Source of the DNA: Gammaproteobacteria bacterium
Lineage (GTDB): Bacteria; Pseudomonadota; Gammaproteobacteria; Pseudomonadales; Azotimanducaceae
Reading direction: 5' to 3'
NCBI GenBank assembly: GCA_030430515.1
Contig: JAUIKX010000039.1
Location: forward strand, 1-15,422
Length of the DNA: 15,422 nt
Under the pieces are notes generated by a model. The model did no database searches. It was given only the letters and a program-made list of their open reading frames with translations, and had not been told where the DNA came from. The translations under genes and the position numbers were made by a program. Of the stretch, positions 6,273-13,095 are shown piece by piece (position 1 is the first letter of the stretch; every line of letters begins with the position of its first letter).

Positions 6273-7070
6273 TCAAGCGAGTTCGGGATGGGGCATGTGC
6301 CGCAGGCTTTCTTCTCTGCTGGCTGCCCAGATGTCTTTGCCCTGCGCGTCGTAGGCGAGCATGGCGCGCCACAGCGCTCGTCGCTTGCCGGTATCGATCC
6401 AGCTGTCGGGTAGAAGCGGATCCTTGGCCAGGCGATGAATCACTTCACCGCCGAGCCGGAAGCACTCCAGTCGAGCGGACTGTGGTGGCAGGCTGGTTAG
6501 ATTTCGAGCGCTTTCGGTCAGTCTTTGCAGAGCGTTGTCGTATATGGATTCGAGCGCATCGGGTTCCCAGAGCGCCTGCCAGCCATCCGTACAGCAGTCG
6601 GCATGTCCCTGGATGATCAGCGTCGAAGGGTCCAGCCCGATACTCACGGCCAGTGTTTTCAGGTTCTTAAGCGACTCTGCAAGATTGTCGGGGCGTGTGT
6701 GCAGGCCGGGCCGCACCGCCTTGAAGCCAACGGCTTCCAGCGCCCACAGGTCTTTGTCATTGGGCTTGGCGTGATGCGCAAACAGCCAGGTGGTGCCATC
6801 CCACGGGGTGACCCGTGATTCGCCGTTGCGCCAGCGCTCGACGAAGCCGTTGAGCGCGTCGGTGGCGCTGGAAAGCCGGTACAGGCCACGTTTGGGGCTT
6901 TCTATGAGCCCTCGTGACATCAGCCGTGAAAGCGTTACCCGCATGGTGTTGGCGCTGTGGCCGAAAAGCTCGCCCGCGGCGACCAGCGAGCGGGCTGTGC
7001 GCTGCCGGCTCCTGGCGCTTCTCAGCATGTCCAGCACGATGCTTGTGGGTCTGGTTCGGTTGGCGCTCAT
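6273..7070 (-). CDS. PaaX-family transcriptional regulator
   Basis: 265 aa. N-terminal winged helix at about 9-67 (LDMLRSARSRQRTARSLVAAGELFG then NTMRVTLSRLMSRGLIES and the wing KRGLYRLS), followed by the PaaX central and C-terminal domains (LWALEAVGFKAVRPGLHTRPDNL; ECFRLGGEVIHRLAKDPLLPDSWI). Characterised PaaX represses phenylacetate degradation genes and is released by phenylacetyl-CoA, so an acyl-CoA or aryl-CoA ligand is plausible here. No paa genes are in the window; the gene is paired instead with a desaturase 12 nt downstream, suggesting it controls that enzyme and itself. A palindrome at 7100-7111 lies 30 bp upstream of its start. The ATG complement is at 7068-7070, without a clear Shine-Dalgarno. 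Length is slightly below the usual 300 or so. Confidence 0.87.
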   Translation of the reverse strand: MSANRTRPTSIVLDMLRSARSRQRTARSLVAAGELFGHSANTMRVTLSRLMSRGLIESPKRGLYRLSSATDALNGFVERWRNGESRVTPWDGTTWLFAHHAKPNDKDLWALEAVGFKAVRPGLHTRPDNLAESLKNLKTLAVSIGLDPSTLIIQGHADCCTDGWQALWEPDALESIYDNALQRLTESARNLTSLPPQSARLECFRLGGEVIHRLAKDPLLPDSWIDTGKRRALWRAMLAYDAQGKDIWAASREESLRHMPHPELA

Positions 7071-7099
7071 TACATATCAGCCGAATATTTGGCTAGCAG

Positions 7100-7111
7100 T
7101 GTAATATTACA
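7100..7111. promoter_or_regulatory. Perfect palindrome TGTAATATTACA, candidate PaaX-like operator
   Basis: A 12-bp perfect palindrome in the 74-bp gap between smpB and the paaX-like gene. Read on the minus strand it contains TAATAT, a possible -10 for paaX-desaturase, so a bound dimer would block the promoter. Half-sites recur on both sides: ATTACA at 7069-7074 and TGTAAT at 7138-7143, each centred about 34-35 bp from the palindrome centre. A second, imperfect AATATT-centred palindrome (GCC.AATATT.GGC) is at 7080-7093. Confidence 0.5.
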
Positions 7112-7144
7112 GATGCGACCTGAAAAGTCCTAAGGGGTGTAATA

Positions 7145-7630
7145 TCAGCGAGAGCTCGACTTCATCAGGCGCTCTTTCTGGCGATCCCAGTCCCGGTTGC
7201 GGGACGTTTCCCGCTTGTCGTGCATCTTTTTGCCCTTGGCGAGTGCGATCTCACACTTCACGTTGCTGCCTTTCCAGTAAAGCCGCGTGGCGACCACGGC
7301 GTAGCCCTTCTGCTGGGTTGCCTGAAAGAGCTGAGCGATTTCCTTTGCGTGCAGCAGCAGCTTGCGGGTGCGCTGCGGGTCGGCCACCACATGCGTGGAG
7401 GCGCTCTGAAGTGGCGTGATGTTGGCACCCAGGAGGTATGCCTCGCCGTCGCGAACGAGCACATAGGAATCGACGAGCTGTGCTTTGCCAGCCCGTATGG
7501 ATTTGACCTCCCAGCCCATGAGAGCGATGCCCGCCTCGAAACGCTGCTCGAGGTGGTAGTCGTGCGACGCGCGCTTGTTACGCGCGATCGTGGGGTCAGG
7601 GGTTTTGTTCTTGCCGCCCGTTTTAGCCAT
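7145..7630 (-). CDS. smpB: SsrA-binding protein SmpB
   Basis: 161 aa, full length. SmpB binds the tRNA-like domain of tmRNA and delivers it to stalled ribosomes, with its C-terminal tail mimicking the mRNA in the decoding channel. Seen: an N-terminal basic segment (MAKTGGKNK), the OB-fold core with RFEAGIALMGWEVKSIRAG and YWKGSNVKCEIALAKGKKMHDKRE, and the basic tail RDWDRQKERLMKSSSR. A TATAAT at 7644-7639 on the coding strand lies only 8 nt before the ATG, and no Shine-Dalgarno is visible, so the main transcript may be nearly leaderless. It is divergent from the transporter gene by 60 bp and followed by the paaX-like gene on the same strand. Confidence 0.97.
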   Translation of the reverse strand: MAKTGGKNKTPDPTIARNKRASHDYHLEQRFEAGIALMGWEVKSIRAGKAQLVDSYVLVRDGEAYLLGANITPLQSASTHVVADPQRTRKLLLHAKEIAQLFQATQQKGYAVVATRLYWKGSNVKCEIALAKGKKMHDKRETSRNRDWDRQKERLMKSSSR

Positions 7631-7638
7631 GGCGGCGG

Positions 7639-7644
7639 ATTATA
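7639..7644 (-). promoter_or_regulatory. TATAAT -10 element for smpB
   Basis: Perfect sigma-70 -10 hexamer on the minus strand, 8 nt before the smpB ATG. No TTGACA-like -35 stands 17 nt upstream. If used, the start site would be 1-3 nt before the ATG. Confidence 0.45.
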
Positions 7645-7653
7645 GGCACCTTT

Positions 7654-7659
7654 TATACT
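7654..7659 (+). promoter_or_regulatory. TATACT -10 candidate for the transporter gene
   Basis: TATACT in an AT-rich island upstream of the transporter, followed by a strong ribosome site AGGAAAGGAAGG (7672-7683). The -35 region is GC-rich and does not match. It lies 10 bp from the opposing smpB -10, so the two promoters overlap. Confidence 0.4.
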
Positions 7660-7690
7660 TTGCGCCCTAGCAGGAAAGGAAGGGGCGCAC

Positions 7691-9082
7691 ATGGCGCTTG
7701 GAAAAGACGAATCCCGCCACGGAATGTGGTCGAGCCGGTGGCTTTTTGTGCTGGCTGCCGCGGGCTCTGCCGTAGGCCTTGGCAACATCTGGAAGTTTCC
7801 CTACGTCGCGGGCGAAAACGGCGGCGGCGCCTTTGTGATTATCTATCTCGTGTGCGTGGCGCTGGTCGGCTTACCCATCATGATGGCTGAGACGCTCATG
7901 GGGCGGGAAGGCCGGCACAGCCCGATCAACACCATGCGCATACTCTCTCAGGAAGGTCGGGCTTCGGGTTTCTGGGGCGTTATCGGCTGGATGGGAGTCG
8001 GCGCGGGTTTCCTGATCCTTTCCTATTACGGAGTGATCGCAGGTTGGGCGTTGTACTACATCTTCGAGATGGCCCGCGGCACGTTCGATGCGGTGACGCC
8101 TGAAACGGCGGGCCAGGTATTCGACGATTTTCTCGCCAACCCCTGGCTCATGCTGCTGTGCCAGACAGTGTTCATGTGGCTGACGATCTACATCGTTGGC
8201 AGGGGCGTGATCAAAGGCTTGGAAACGGCGATTCGTCTCTTCATGCCGCTGCTCTTTGTGCTGCTGCTCGTGCTGCTCGGCTACGGCATCAACTCCGGCG
8301 GTTTTCAGCAGGGTCTGGATTTCATGTTCCGTTTCAACTGGTCGTCGATCGATGCAGACGCCTGGCTGATTGCCATGGGTCAGGCGTTCTTCACGCTCAG
8401 CCTTGGAATGGGTGCCATCATGGCCTACGGGGCATACGTGCCCCGCGACGCGTCGATCACATCTACGGTAGCCACGATCGCCATCCTCGATACGTTTGTG
8501 GCCGTGGCTGCTGGACTTGCGATCTTTCCTGTGGTGTTTGCCAACGGGCTGGAGCCGGGTCAGGGGCCCGGGCTCATGTTCGTCACGCTGCCGCTGGCGT
8601 TTGGCCAACTGCCGCTGGGCGCGGTGTTCGGGGTGGTTTTTTTCGTGCTGGTGAGCTTTGCGGCGATCACTTCGGCAATCTCGCTGACCGAGCCGGCGCT
8701 TGCCTATCTCGTGGAGGAGTACAACGCCAAGCGCGCCCGGGTGGCGAAGAGCCTCGGCGTCCTCTGCTGGCTGCTGGGTATCGGCACCGTGCTGTCGTTC
8801 AACGCGTGGCAGGACGTGAAGTTCTTCGGCCTGACGTTTTTCGAGGCTGTGGACTTCGTATCGCAGAACATCATGCTGCCTCTCGGCGGCCTGCTCATCG
8901 CGCTCTTCACCGCCTATGTGATGCCGAAGGCCATTGCGCAATCGCAGCTCGGTGCGACGGACGGGCCTCTGTGGTGGTTGTGGAAGTTACTCATCGGCCT
9001 GATCGCACCGCTCGGTGTGCTGGTGGTGTTCATCGTGACGCTGTTCCCCTGCGCGCAAACGCTGTCCTGTTTCGGTGCCTGA
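7691..9082 (+). CDS. Sodium-dependent transporter, neurotransmitter:sodium symporter (SNF) family
   Basis: 463 aa polytopic inner-membrane protein. The first membrane helix carries the family hallmark AAAGSAVGLGNIWKFPY (about 23-39), the unwound sodium- and substrate-binding segment, followed by ENGGGAF. Further hydrophobic helices run to about 455, consistent with the 11-12 helix LeuT-type bacterial members. The substrate is probably an amino acid or similar compound, but the substrate cannot be assigned from sequence. The ATG at 7691 follows a strong purine-rich ribosome site. Its TGA overlaps the ratA GTG start by 8 nt, making it the head of a snf-ratA-rnfH transcript. In the Pseudomonas layout I know, ratA follows smpB without such a transporter. 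Confidence 0.92.
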   Translation: MALGKDESRHGMWSSRWLFVLAAAGSAVGLGNIWKFPYVAGENGGGAFVIIYLVCVALVGLPIMMAETLMGREGRHSPINTMRILSQEGRASGFWGVIGWMGVGAGFLILSYYGVIAGWALYYIFEMARGTFDAVTPETAGQVFDDFLANPWLMLLCQTVFMWLTIYIVGRGVIKGLETAIRLFMPLLFVLLLVLLGYGINSGGFQQGLDFMFRFNWSSIDADAWLIAMGQAFFTLSLGMGAIMAYGAYVPRDASITSTVATIAILDTFVAVAAGLAIFPVVFANGLEPGQGPGLMFVTLPLAFGQLPLGAVFGVVFFVLVSFAAITSAISLTEPALAYLVEEYNAKRARVAKSLGVLCWLLGIGTVLSFNAWQDVKFFGLTFFEAVDFVSQNIMLPLGGLLIALFTAYVMPKAIAQSQLGATDGPLWWLWKLLIGLIAPLGVLVVFIVTLFPCAQTLSCFGA

Positions 9083-9503
9083 GCTGTCTCGTGTTGCGCT
9101 TCTGCCTTTTGCTCAGGAGCGCGTCTATGCGCTTGTCAACGATGTGGAGCGTTATCCTGAATTCGTGCCGGGCTGTCAGGCCGTCGAGGTGCTTTCCAGA
9201 GAAGCCGGCGTCATCGTGGCTACGGTGCATGCCCGCGCGAAAGGCATTTCCGAATCCTTCACGACCCGCAACCTGCTGCTCCCGCCCGAGCGGATCGAGC
9301 TGGCTCTGGAAAACGGGCCGTTCAGAACGCTATCCGGCGCCTGGCATATCACGGCCCTCGGAGCGGAGGGCTGCAAAGTTGCGCTGCACCTGGACTATGA
9401 GCTTGCAGGCTTGCTGGGGCGCACCTTGAAGCCGCTCATGAGCAAAGCTGCCGACACGGTTGTGGATGCCTTTGTCGCGCGTGCTCGGTCGGAGCTGGCT
9501 TGA
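9075..9503 (+). CDS. ratA: RatA / Coq10-like START-domain protein
   Basis: 142 aa. Belongs to the polyketide cyclase/COQ10 START-domain family; E. coli RatA has been reported to bind 50S subunits and block 70S formation, while COQ10 relatives bind ubiquinone. Seen: family-typical VYALVNDVERYPEFVPGC near 17-34, the middle ISESFTTRNLLLPPERIEL, GPFRTLSGAWHI at about 84, and the C-terminal helix LMSKAADTVVDAFVARARSEL. The start is GTG at 9075, inside the transporter's last codons; no later ATG would keep the first strand. Its TGA overlaps the next TTG start (TTGA at 9500-9503). Name is secure at family level; a toxin role here is not shown. Confidence 0.92.
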   Translation: MPELSRVALLPFAQERVYALVNDVERYPEFVPGCQAVEVLSREAGVIVATVHARAKGISESFTTRNLLLPPERIELALENGPFRTLSGAWHITALGAEGCKVALHLDYELAGLLGRTLKPLMSKAADTVVDAFVARARSELA

Positions 9504-9820
9504 AGGTTCGGCTGGTTTACGCGCTGCCCGAAGTGCAGCACGAGCTGGAAATCGAGCTCGAGGACGGATCGCTGGTAGCAGATGCCATAGCCGTTGCTGA
9601 AGGTGACCCGCTGTTTTCCCGGCTGCCCCTCAGAGACAGTGGGTGGGGCATATGGGGAGAGGTAGTGGATGCGCAGCGGGCATTGTCGGCGGATGACCGG
9701 CTGGAGTTCTACCGGCCGCTCCGCATGGATCCGATGACTGCCCGAAGGCAGCGTGCTACGAATCGGCAGAAGCCTCCGAATCAGACGCAGACTCCGGATC
9801 AGGCTCCGGATCAGGAATAA
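9500..9820 (+). CDS. rnfH: RnfH family ubiquitin-like-fold protein (RatB)
   Basis: 106 aa with a TTG start at 9500 that overlaps the ratA stop. The core (residues 1-78, VRLVYALPEVQHELEIELEDG and DRLEFYRPLRMDPMTARRQRA) matches RnfH/RatB, a beta-grasp protein family usually encoded directly after ratA; its biochemical role is unsettled. After the conserved R(A)xR end there is a low-complexity, charged Q/P/D tail (about 86-106, ending PDQAPDQE) encoded by a 12-bp tandem repeat. That tail is antisense to the end of bamE over 65 bp. Confidence 0.93.
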   Translation: MKVRLVYALPEVQHELEIELEDGSLVADAIAVAEGDPLFSRLPLRDSGWGIWGEVVDAQRALSADDRLEFYRPLRMDPMTARRQRATNRQKPPNQTQTPDQAPDQE

Positions 9821-10199
9821 TGTCTTCCTCGTTCACCGGGTCGTTGGTCGCCGCACCCTCCGGCAGATAGTTGCCGCTGAAAGACGCAAGCACGTCGTTC
9901 TCGAAGAACAGCGACAGGCGCTGTTCGTTGTGGGCAACTCCTGGTACCTCGATGGTGTAAACGTAGTCCCAGCGGTCATTGTTGAACGGGTTCTGGAGTA
10001 CCGGCTCACCCATGACGTAGACAACCTGGCTGCGGGTCATGCCGGGCTTCAGCCGATCGACCATTTTCTGCGTGATGACGTTGCCCTGCTGAACGGTGAT
10101 CTTGTGCACGCGGGGCCATTGGAACTTCGGCAGGCTGCAGGCGCCCAGCGAGAGTATGGCGATGCAGACGATGATTCTGATCGTCGCGGATGTGCGCAT
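9756..10199 (-). CDS. bamE: Outer membrane assembly lipoprotein BamE (SmpA/OmlA)
   Basis: 147 aa from the ATG complement at 10197-10199. BamE is an outer-membrane lipoprotein of the BAM complex that folds beta-barrel proteins. Seen: a lipoprotein signal MRTSATIRIIVCIAILSLGAC with lipidated C21 (lipobox LGAC), the family segment KITVQQGNVITQKMVDRLKPGMTRSQVVYVMGEP, and NDRWDYVYTIE. A longer frame opens at 10259 but would put 20 extra residues before the signal peptide, so I chose the internal ATG; one at 10208 is also possible. No strong Shine-Dalgarno decides it. The C-terminus carries an acidic tail rich in P, D, E and S (PDPEPDPESASDSEASADS) that the short E. coli protein lacks. Confidence 0.92.
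   Translation of the reverse strand: MRTSATIRIIVCIAILSLGACSLPKFQWPRVHKITVQQGNVITQKMVDRLKPGMTRSQVVYVMGEPVLQNPFNNDRWDYVYTIEVPGVAHNEQRLSLFFENDVLASFSGNYLPEGAATNDPVNEEDIIPDPEPDPESASDSEASADS
9774..9815. repeat. 12-bp tandem repeat shared by the rnfH and bamE tails
   Basis: CTCCGGATCAGG is present twice in perfect tandem (9792-9803 and 9804-9815). A degenerate copy CTCCGAATCAGA (two mismatches) lies at 9774-9785, separated by a 6-bp half unit. It encodes PDQ-type residues on the plus strand and PDPE-type residues on the minus strand. Confidence 0.85.
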
Positions 10200-10271
10200 G
10201 GTGGGCATGGACGGGCTGGGCATGAAGTTGGCAGGTCGCAGGTATTGAGAACCCGGCATGTTACTGTGCTA

Positions 10272-11909
10272 TCAGGCCTGGGCCAACAGCTCCGCGGCGT
10301 ATGCTCTGGTTTTATCTGTGACGTCTGCGCCAGCCAGCATGCGCGCAATTTCGTCTTCTCGGGCGCTGTCCTTCAGAACGATGATCTCTGTGTCCTGATT
10401 TTCCGTTTTTCTGACCTTTAAATGCTGATTGCCCAGAGCCGCCACCTGAGGTGCATGGGTGACACAGAGCACCTGGGAGTGGGCGCCCAGATCGCGCAGC
10501 ATTCTGCCGATGGTGTCGGCCGTGGTGCCGCCGACGCCGACGTCCGCCTCATCGAGCACCAGACAGGGCAGGTTGCTGGTGCGTGCTGCCGTCACCTGAA
10601 TCGCGAGGCTGATGCGGGCCAGCTCGCCGCCGGAGGCGATTTTGTGCAGAGGTCCGGCAGGATAGCGCGGATTGGTGGTCACCCAGAATTCATAGCGATC
10701 GATACCGCTTTCCCCCTCGGTTTCGGTGAACCGGGCATCGAGCCCCGCCTGCGGCAGAGCAAGCTGATGAATGGTTTCGGTGACGGTTTGATGAAATTGC
10801 TTCGCGGCTTTTTTGCGTTTGCGGCTGAGCTGCTCAGCAGACTTCCGAAAGCGCGCGTTCAGTTTGTCGATCTCTGCAGTGATTGTGTCGAGCGCGCTTG
10901 AATCGGCGACCATACCTTCGAGCTCAGCGTTCAGACTTTCGGTGAGATCGATGAGCACCTGCGGCGGAGTCTGATGCTTTCTGGCGAGAGAGTGGATATC
11001 GCTCAGCCGTTCGTCGACGGCGCGCAAGCGCTCAGGATCTGATTCCAGTGCTTCGCTGTAGCGTCGCAGCTCGCTCTGAGCATCTTCCAGGAGGTCCAGT
11101 GCATCTGAGAGGGTCTGCTGGGCGCTGATCAACCCGGAATGGTCGTCTTCGACTTCAGCCAGACGCCTGCCGGCGCTGCGCAGAGCATCCAGCTCCTCGA
11201 TGGCGCTCATGCTGTTCTGAACCACGGACTGGTAAGCATCGACCTGCGACAGGCGCTTGTGCTCGACTTCCAGTTTTTCCAGCTCACCCGGCTGGAGGTC
11301 CAGGTTATCGAGCTCTTCGAGCTGGTAACGCAGCAGCTCCGCTCGGTCTGCATCGCGTTCCAGCAGCGTTCTGAGCGCGTGAGCCTCTTTCTGCTTCGCC
11401 TGCATGCTGCGGAAAACCTGGGCGACTTCCCCGGCCAGCTTGCTGGTGCCGGCGAAGTCATCGAGCAGTGCCAGCTGCACAGCCCGGTCTGCCAGCCGCA
11501 GGTTTGCATGCTGTCCGTGAATGTCCACCAGGCTGCCGGTGATGCTTCGCAGTACCTGCAGGGTGACAGGGGCACCGTTGATGAATGCGCGAGATCGGCC
11601 GTCGGCGCTCACCGTCCTGCGCACCAGGCACAGTTCCGCCTGATCGGGGTCATCGAGTTCCAGGTCGCGCAGAATGTCCATGAGGGTGGGTTCGCCTGTG
11701 AGATCGAACTCGGCGTGCACGTCCGCACGGCTGGCGCCAGGCCGCACGACATCGGTAGATGCCCGCTCGCCCAACACCAGCGACAGCGCAGCAAGAAGAA
11801 TGGATTTACCGGCACCGGACTCGCCCGTAATTACGGTCAGGCCTTTTCCGAGGTCGAGATCGAGATGCTCGACGAGCGCAAAGTCTTGAACTGTCAGGTG
11901 CTTCAGCAT
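10272..11909 (-). CDS. recN: DNA repair protein RecN
   Basis: 545 aa, close to the E. coli length of 553. RecN is an SMC-like ATPase acting in double-strand-break repair. Seen: Walker A GESGAGKS at 29-36; a long coiled-coil-forming middle (roughly 160-370, rich in E, Q, L and R); ABC signature SGGE at 426-429; and Walker B LVLDEAD with D453-E454, followed by VGVGG and the D-loop region. The frame stays open for 840 nt upstream, but the start is fixed at ATG 11909 because MLKHLTVQDFALVEHLDL is the conserved N-terminus. It is divergent from hrcA across about 46 bp. I looked for a LexA box in that gap and found none, although recN is an SOS gene in E. coli. Confidence 0.97.
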   Translation of the reverse strand: MLKHLTVQDFALVEHLDLDLGKGLTVITGESGAGKSILLAALSLVLGERASTDVVRPGASRADVHAEFDLTGEPTLMDILRDLELDDPDQAELCLVRRTVSADGRSRAFINGAPVTLQVLRSITGSLVDIHGQHANLRLADRAVQLALLDDFAGTSKLAGEVAQVFRSMQAKQKEAHALRTLLERDADRAELLRYQLEELDNLDLQPGELEKLEVEHKRLSQVDAYQSVVQNSMSAIEELDALRSAGRRLAEVEDDHSGLISAQQTLSDALDLLEDAQSELRRYSEALESDPERLRAVDERLSDIHSLARKHQTPPQVLIDLTESLNAELEGMVADSSALDTITAEIDKLNARFRKSAEQLSRKRKKAAKQFHQTVTETIHQLALPQAGLDARFTETEGESGIDRYEFWVTTNPRYPAGPLHKIASGGELARISLAIQVTAARTSNLPCLVLDEADVGVGGTTADTIGRMLRDLGAHSQVLCVTHAPQVAALGNQHLKVRKTENQDTEIIVLKDSAREDEIARMLAGADVTDKTRAYAAELLAQA

Positions 11910-11914
11910 AAAAG
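11886..11914 (+). promoter_or_regulatory. Weak sigma-70 promoter candidate for hrcA
   Basis: TTGAAC (11886-11891) and TAAAAG (11909-11914) with a 17-nt spacer, four of six matches each. It lies over the recN start and would begin transcription about 35 nt before the hrcA ATG. Confidence 0.3.
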
Positions 11915-11955
11915 AATACTGACGCATCTTTAGGATATTGCCTACGGTCATCGAC

Positions 11956-13020
11956 ATGCCAAATCGTGAGAATGTCTCGACAGTCGATAATGTGCTCGAT
12001 CCACGAACCCAGCAGCTGTTCAAGCTGGTGGTGGAGCAGTACCTGGGCGAAGGAAAGCCGGTGGCCTCGAAGGCGCTTTCGATGCTGCCCGATGTCAACG
12101 TCAGCTCCGCGACGGTGCGCAACATCATGGCCGACCTCGAACACATCGGTCTCGTGCGGTCGCCGCACACGTCGGCAGGCAAGATACCAACGGAAGAAGG
12201 CCTGCGCTTCTTCGTGGATTCGCTGCTCAGTGTCGAGCCGCTGGATCTGGGGCGTCTGAAGCAGCTCGAAAGCCAGTTTGACCCGGAGATGTCACCGACT
12301 GAGCTCGTCGAATCCGCCAGTGAGTTGCTGTCACACCTCACCCGTCTTACCTGTGTGGTGACCACGCCGCGCAGAGATGGTGTGGCGTTGAAGCATGTGG
12401 AATTCGTCAAGCTGTCCGAGAGACGGGTGCTGGTGGTGCTGGTCATGCAGGATCGCGAGGTGCAGAACCGGGTGATCCACACCGAGCGCGAATATGCCGA
12501 GACGGAGCTCACCGCGGCGACCAATTTCGTCAACCAGGAATTTGCCGGCAAATCGCTCCTGGCCATACGCGAGTCCGTGCTCGAGTCCATGCAGAGCGAC
12601 AAAGTGCGCATGGATGAGCTCATGCAGACAGCCCTGGATCTGGCCAACCGGACCTTCGACATCACCGAAGACTCCGATGGCGGGCAGCAGGTAGTGGTGG
12701 CGGGAGAGACCCGCCTGCTCGACGCTTCGGGCGATATGGAAACGGTGCGCACTCTGTTTGACGCATTCTCCCGTAAAGGCTCGATCCTGCATCTGCTGGA
12801 TCGCTGTCTGGAGAGCGACGGTATTCAGCTTTTCATCGGCCAGGAAACCGGTTACGCGGTGCTGGACGATGTGTCCATGCTCACCGCTCCTTACGAAATC
12901 GATGGCGCGCTGGCGGGCGTGCTCGGTGTGGTGGGCCCTACCCGCATGCCTTACAACGAGGTGATTCCCGTCATCGACGTAACCGCCCGCCTGCTCGGCT
13001 CCGCACTTCGCAATACCTGA
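11956..13020 (+). CDS. hrcA: Heat-inducible transcription repressor HrcA
   Basis: 354 aa from ATG 11956. HrcA is a homodimeric repressor that binds CIRCE operators at chaperone genes and is kept active by GroEL. Seen: N-terminal winged helix at about 14-84 (LFKLVVEQYLGEGKPVASKAL, SSATVRNIMADLEHIGLV, then SPHTSAGKIPTEEGLRFFVDSLL), the GAF-like middle, and a C-terminal YNEVIPVIDVTARLLGSAL. A TTG at 11938 is an alternative start, but the AGGA in front of it is too close. The first 14 or so residues are extra relative to most HrcA proteins, so a later GTG is possible. No CIRCE (TTAGCACTC-N9-GAGTGCTAA) is visible anywhere near here. The gene is upstream of grpE and dnaK, the common order in bacteria that have HrcA. 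Confidence 0.96.
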   Translation: MPNRENVSTVDNVLDPRTQQLFKLVVEQYLGEGKPVASKALSMLPDVNVSSATVRNIMADLEHIGLVRSPHTSAGKIPTEEGLRFFVDSLLSVEPLDLGRLKQLESQFDPEMSPTELVESASELLSHLTRLTCVVTTPRRDGVALKHVEFVKLSERRVLVVLVMQDREVQNRVIHTEREYAETELTAATNFVNQEFAGKSLLAIRESVLESMQSDKVRMDELMQTALDLANRTFDITEDSDGGQQVVVAGETRLLDASGDMETVRTLFDAFSRKGSILHLLDRCLESDGIQLFIGQETGYAVLDDVSMLTAPYEIDGALAGVLGVVGPTRMPYNEVIPVIDVTARLLGSALRNT

Positions 13021-13032
13021 CCCGACAGGCCT

Positions 13033-13060
13033 CTTGAAATCCAGACATGCGCCCCCAGAT
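13033..13060 (+). promoter_or_regulatory. Sigma-32 (RpoH) promoter for grpE
   Basis: CTTGAAA (13033-13039) and CCCCAGAT (13053-13060), with 14 nt between CTTGAA and CCCC. The RpoH consensus is CTTGAA, 13-17 nt, CCCCATNT. Only one base of the -10 box deviates. The likely start is near 13067, 25-30 nt before the grpE ATG. Confidence 0.75.
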
Positions 13061-13095
13061 CGGGAGGTCGTACTCAAGCAGGAATTCTTGGAAGC

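Noticed and set aside
7871..8941. 356-codon open frame antisense to the transporter
   Set aside because: It reads as charged, low-hydrophobicity nonsense opposite a clear polytopic membrane protein.
9075..9820. ratA-rnfH as a toxin-antitoxin defence module
   Set aside because: The pair is a conserved housekeeping neighbour of bamE in gammaproteobacteria, and nothing here suggests mobility or a defence role.
11910..11955. LexA (SOS) box upstream of recN
   Set aside because: TACTG near 11917 starts like one, but the CTG-N10-CAG spacing is not met on the other side.
11910..12752. 280-codon N-terminal extension of recN
   Set aside because: It runs antisense through hrcA, is Ser/Arg-rich, and precedes the conserved RecN N-terminus MLKHLTVQDFALVEHL.
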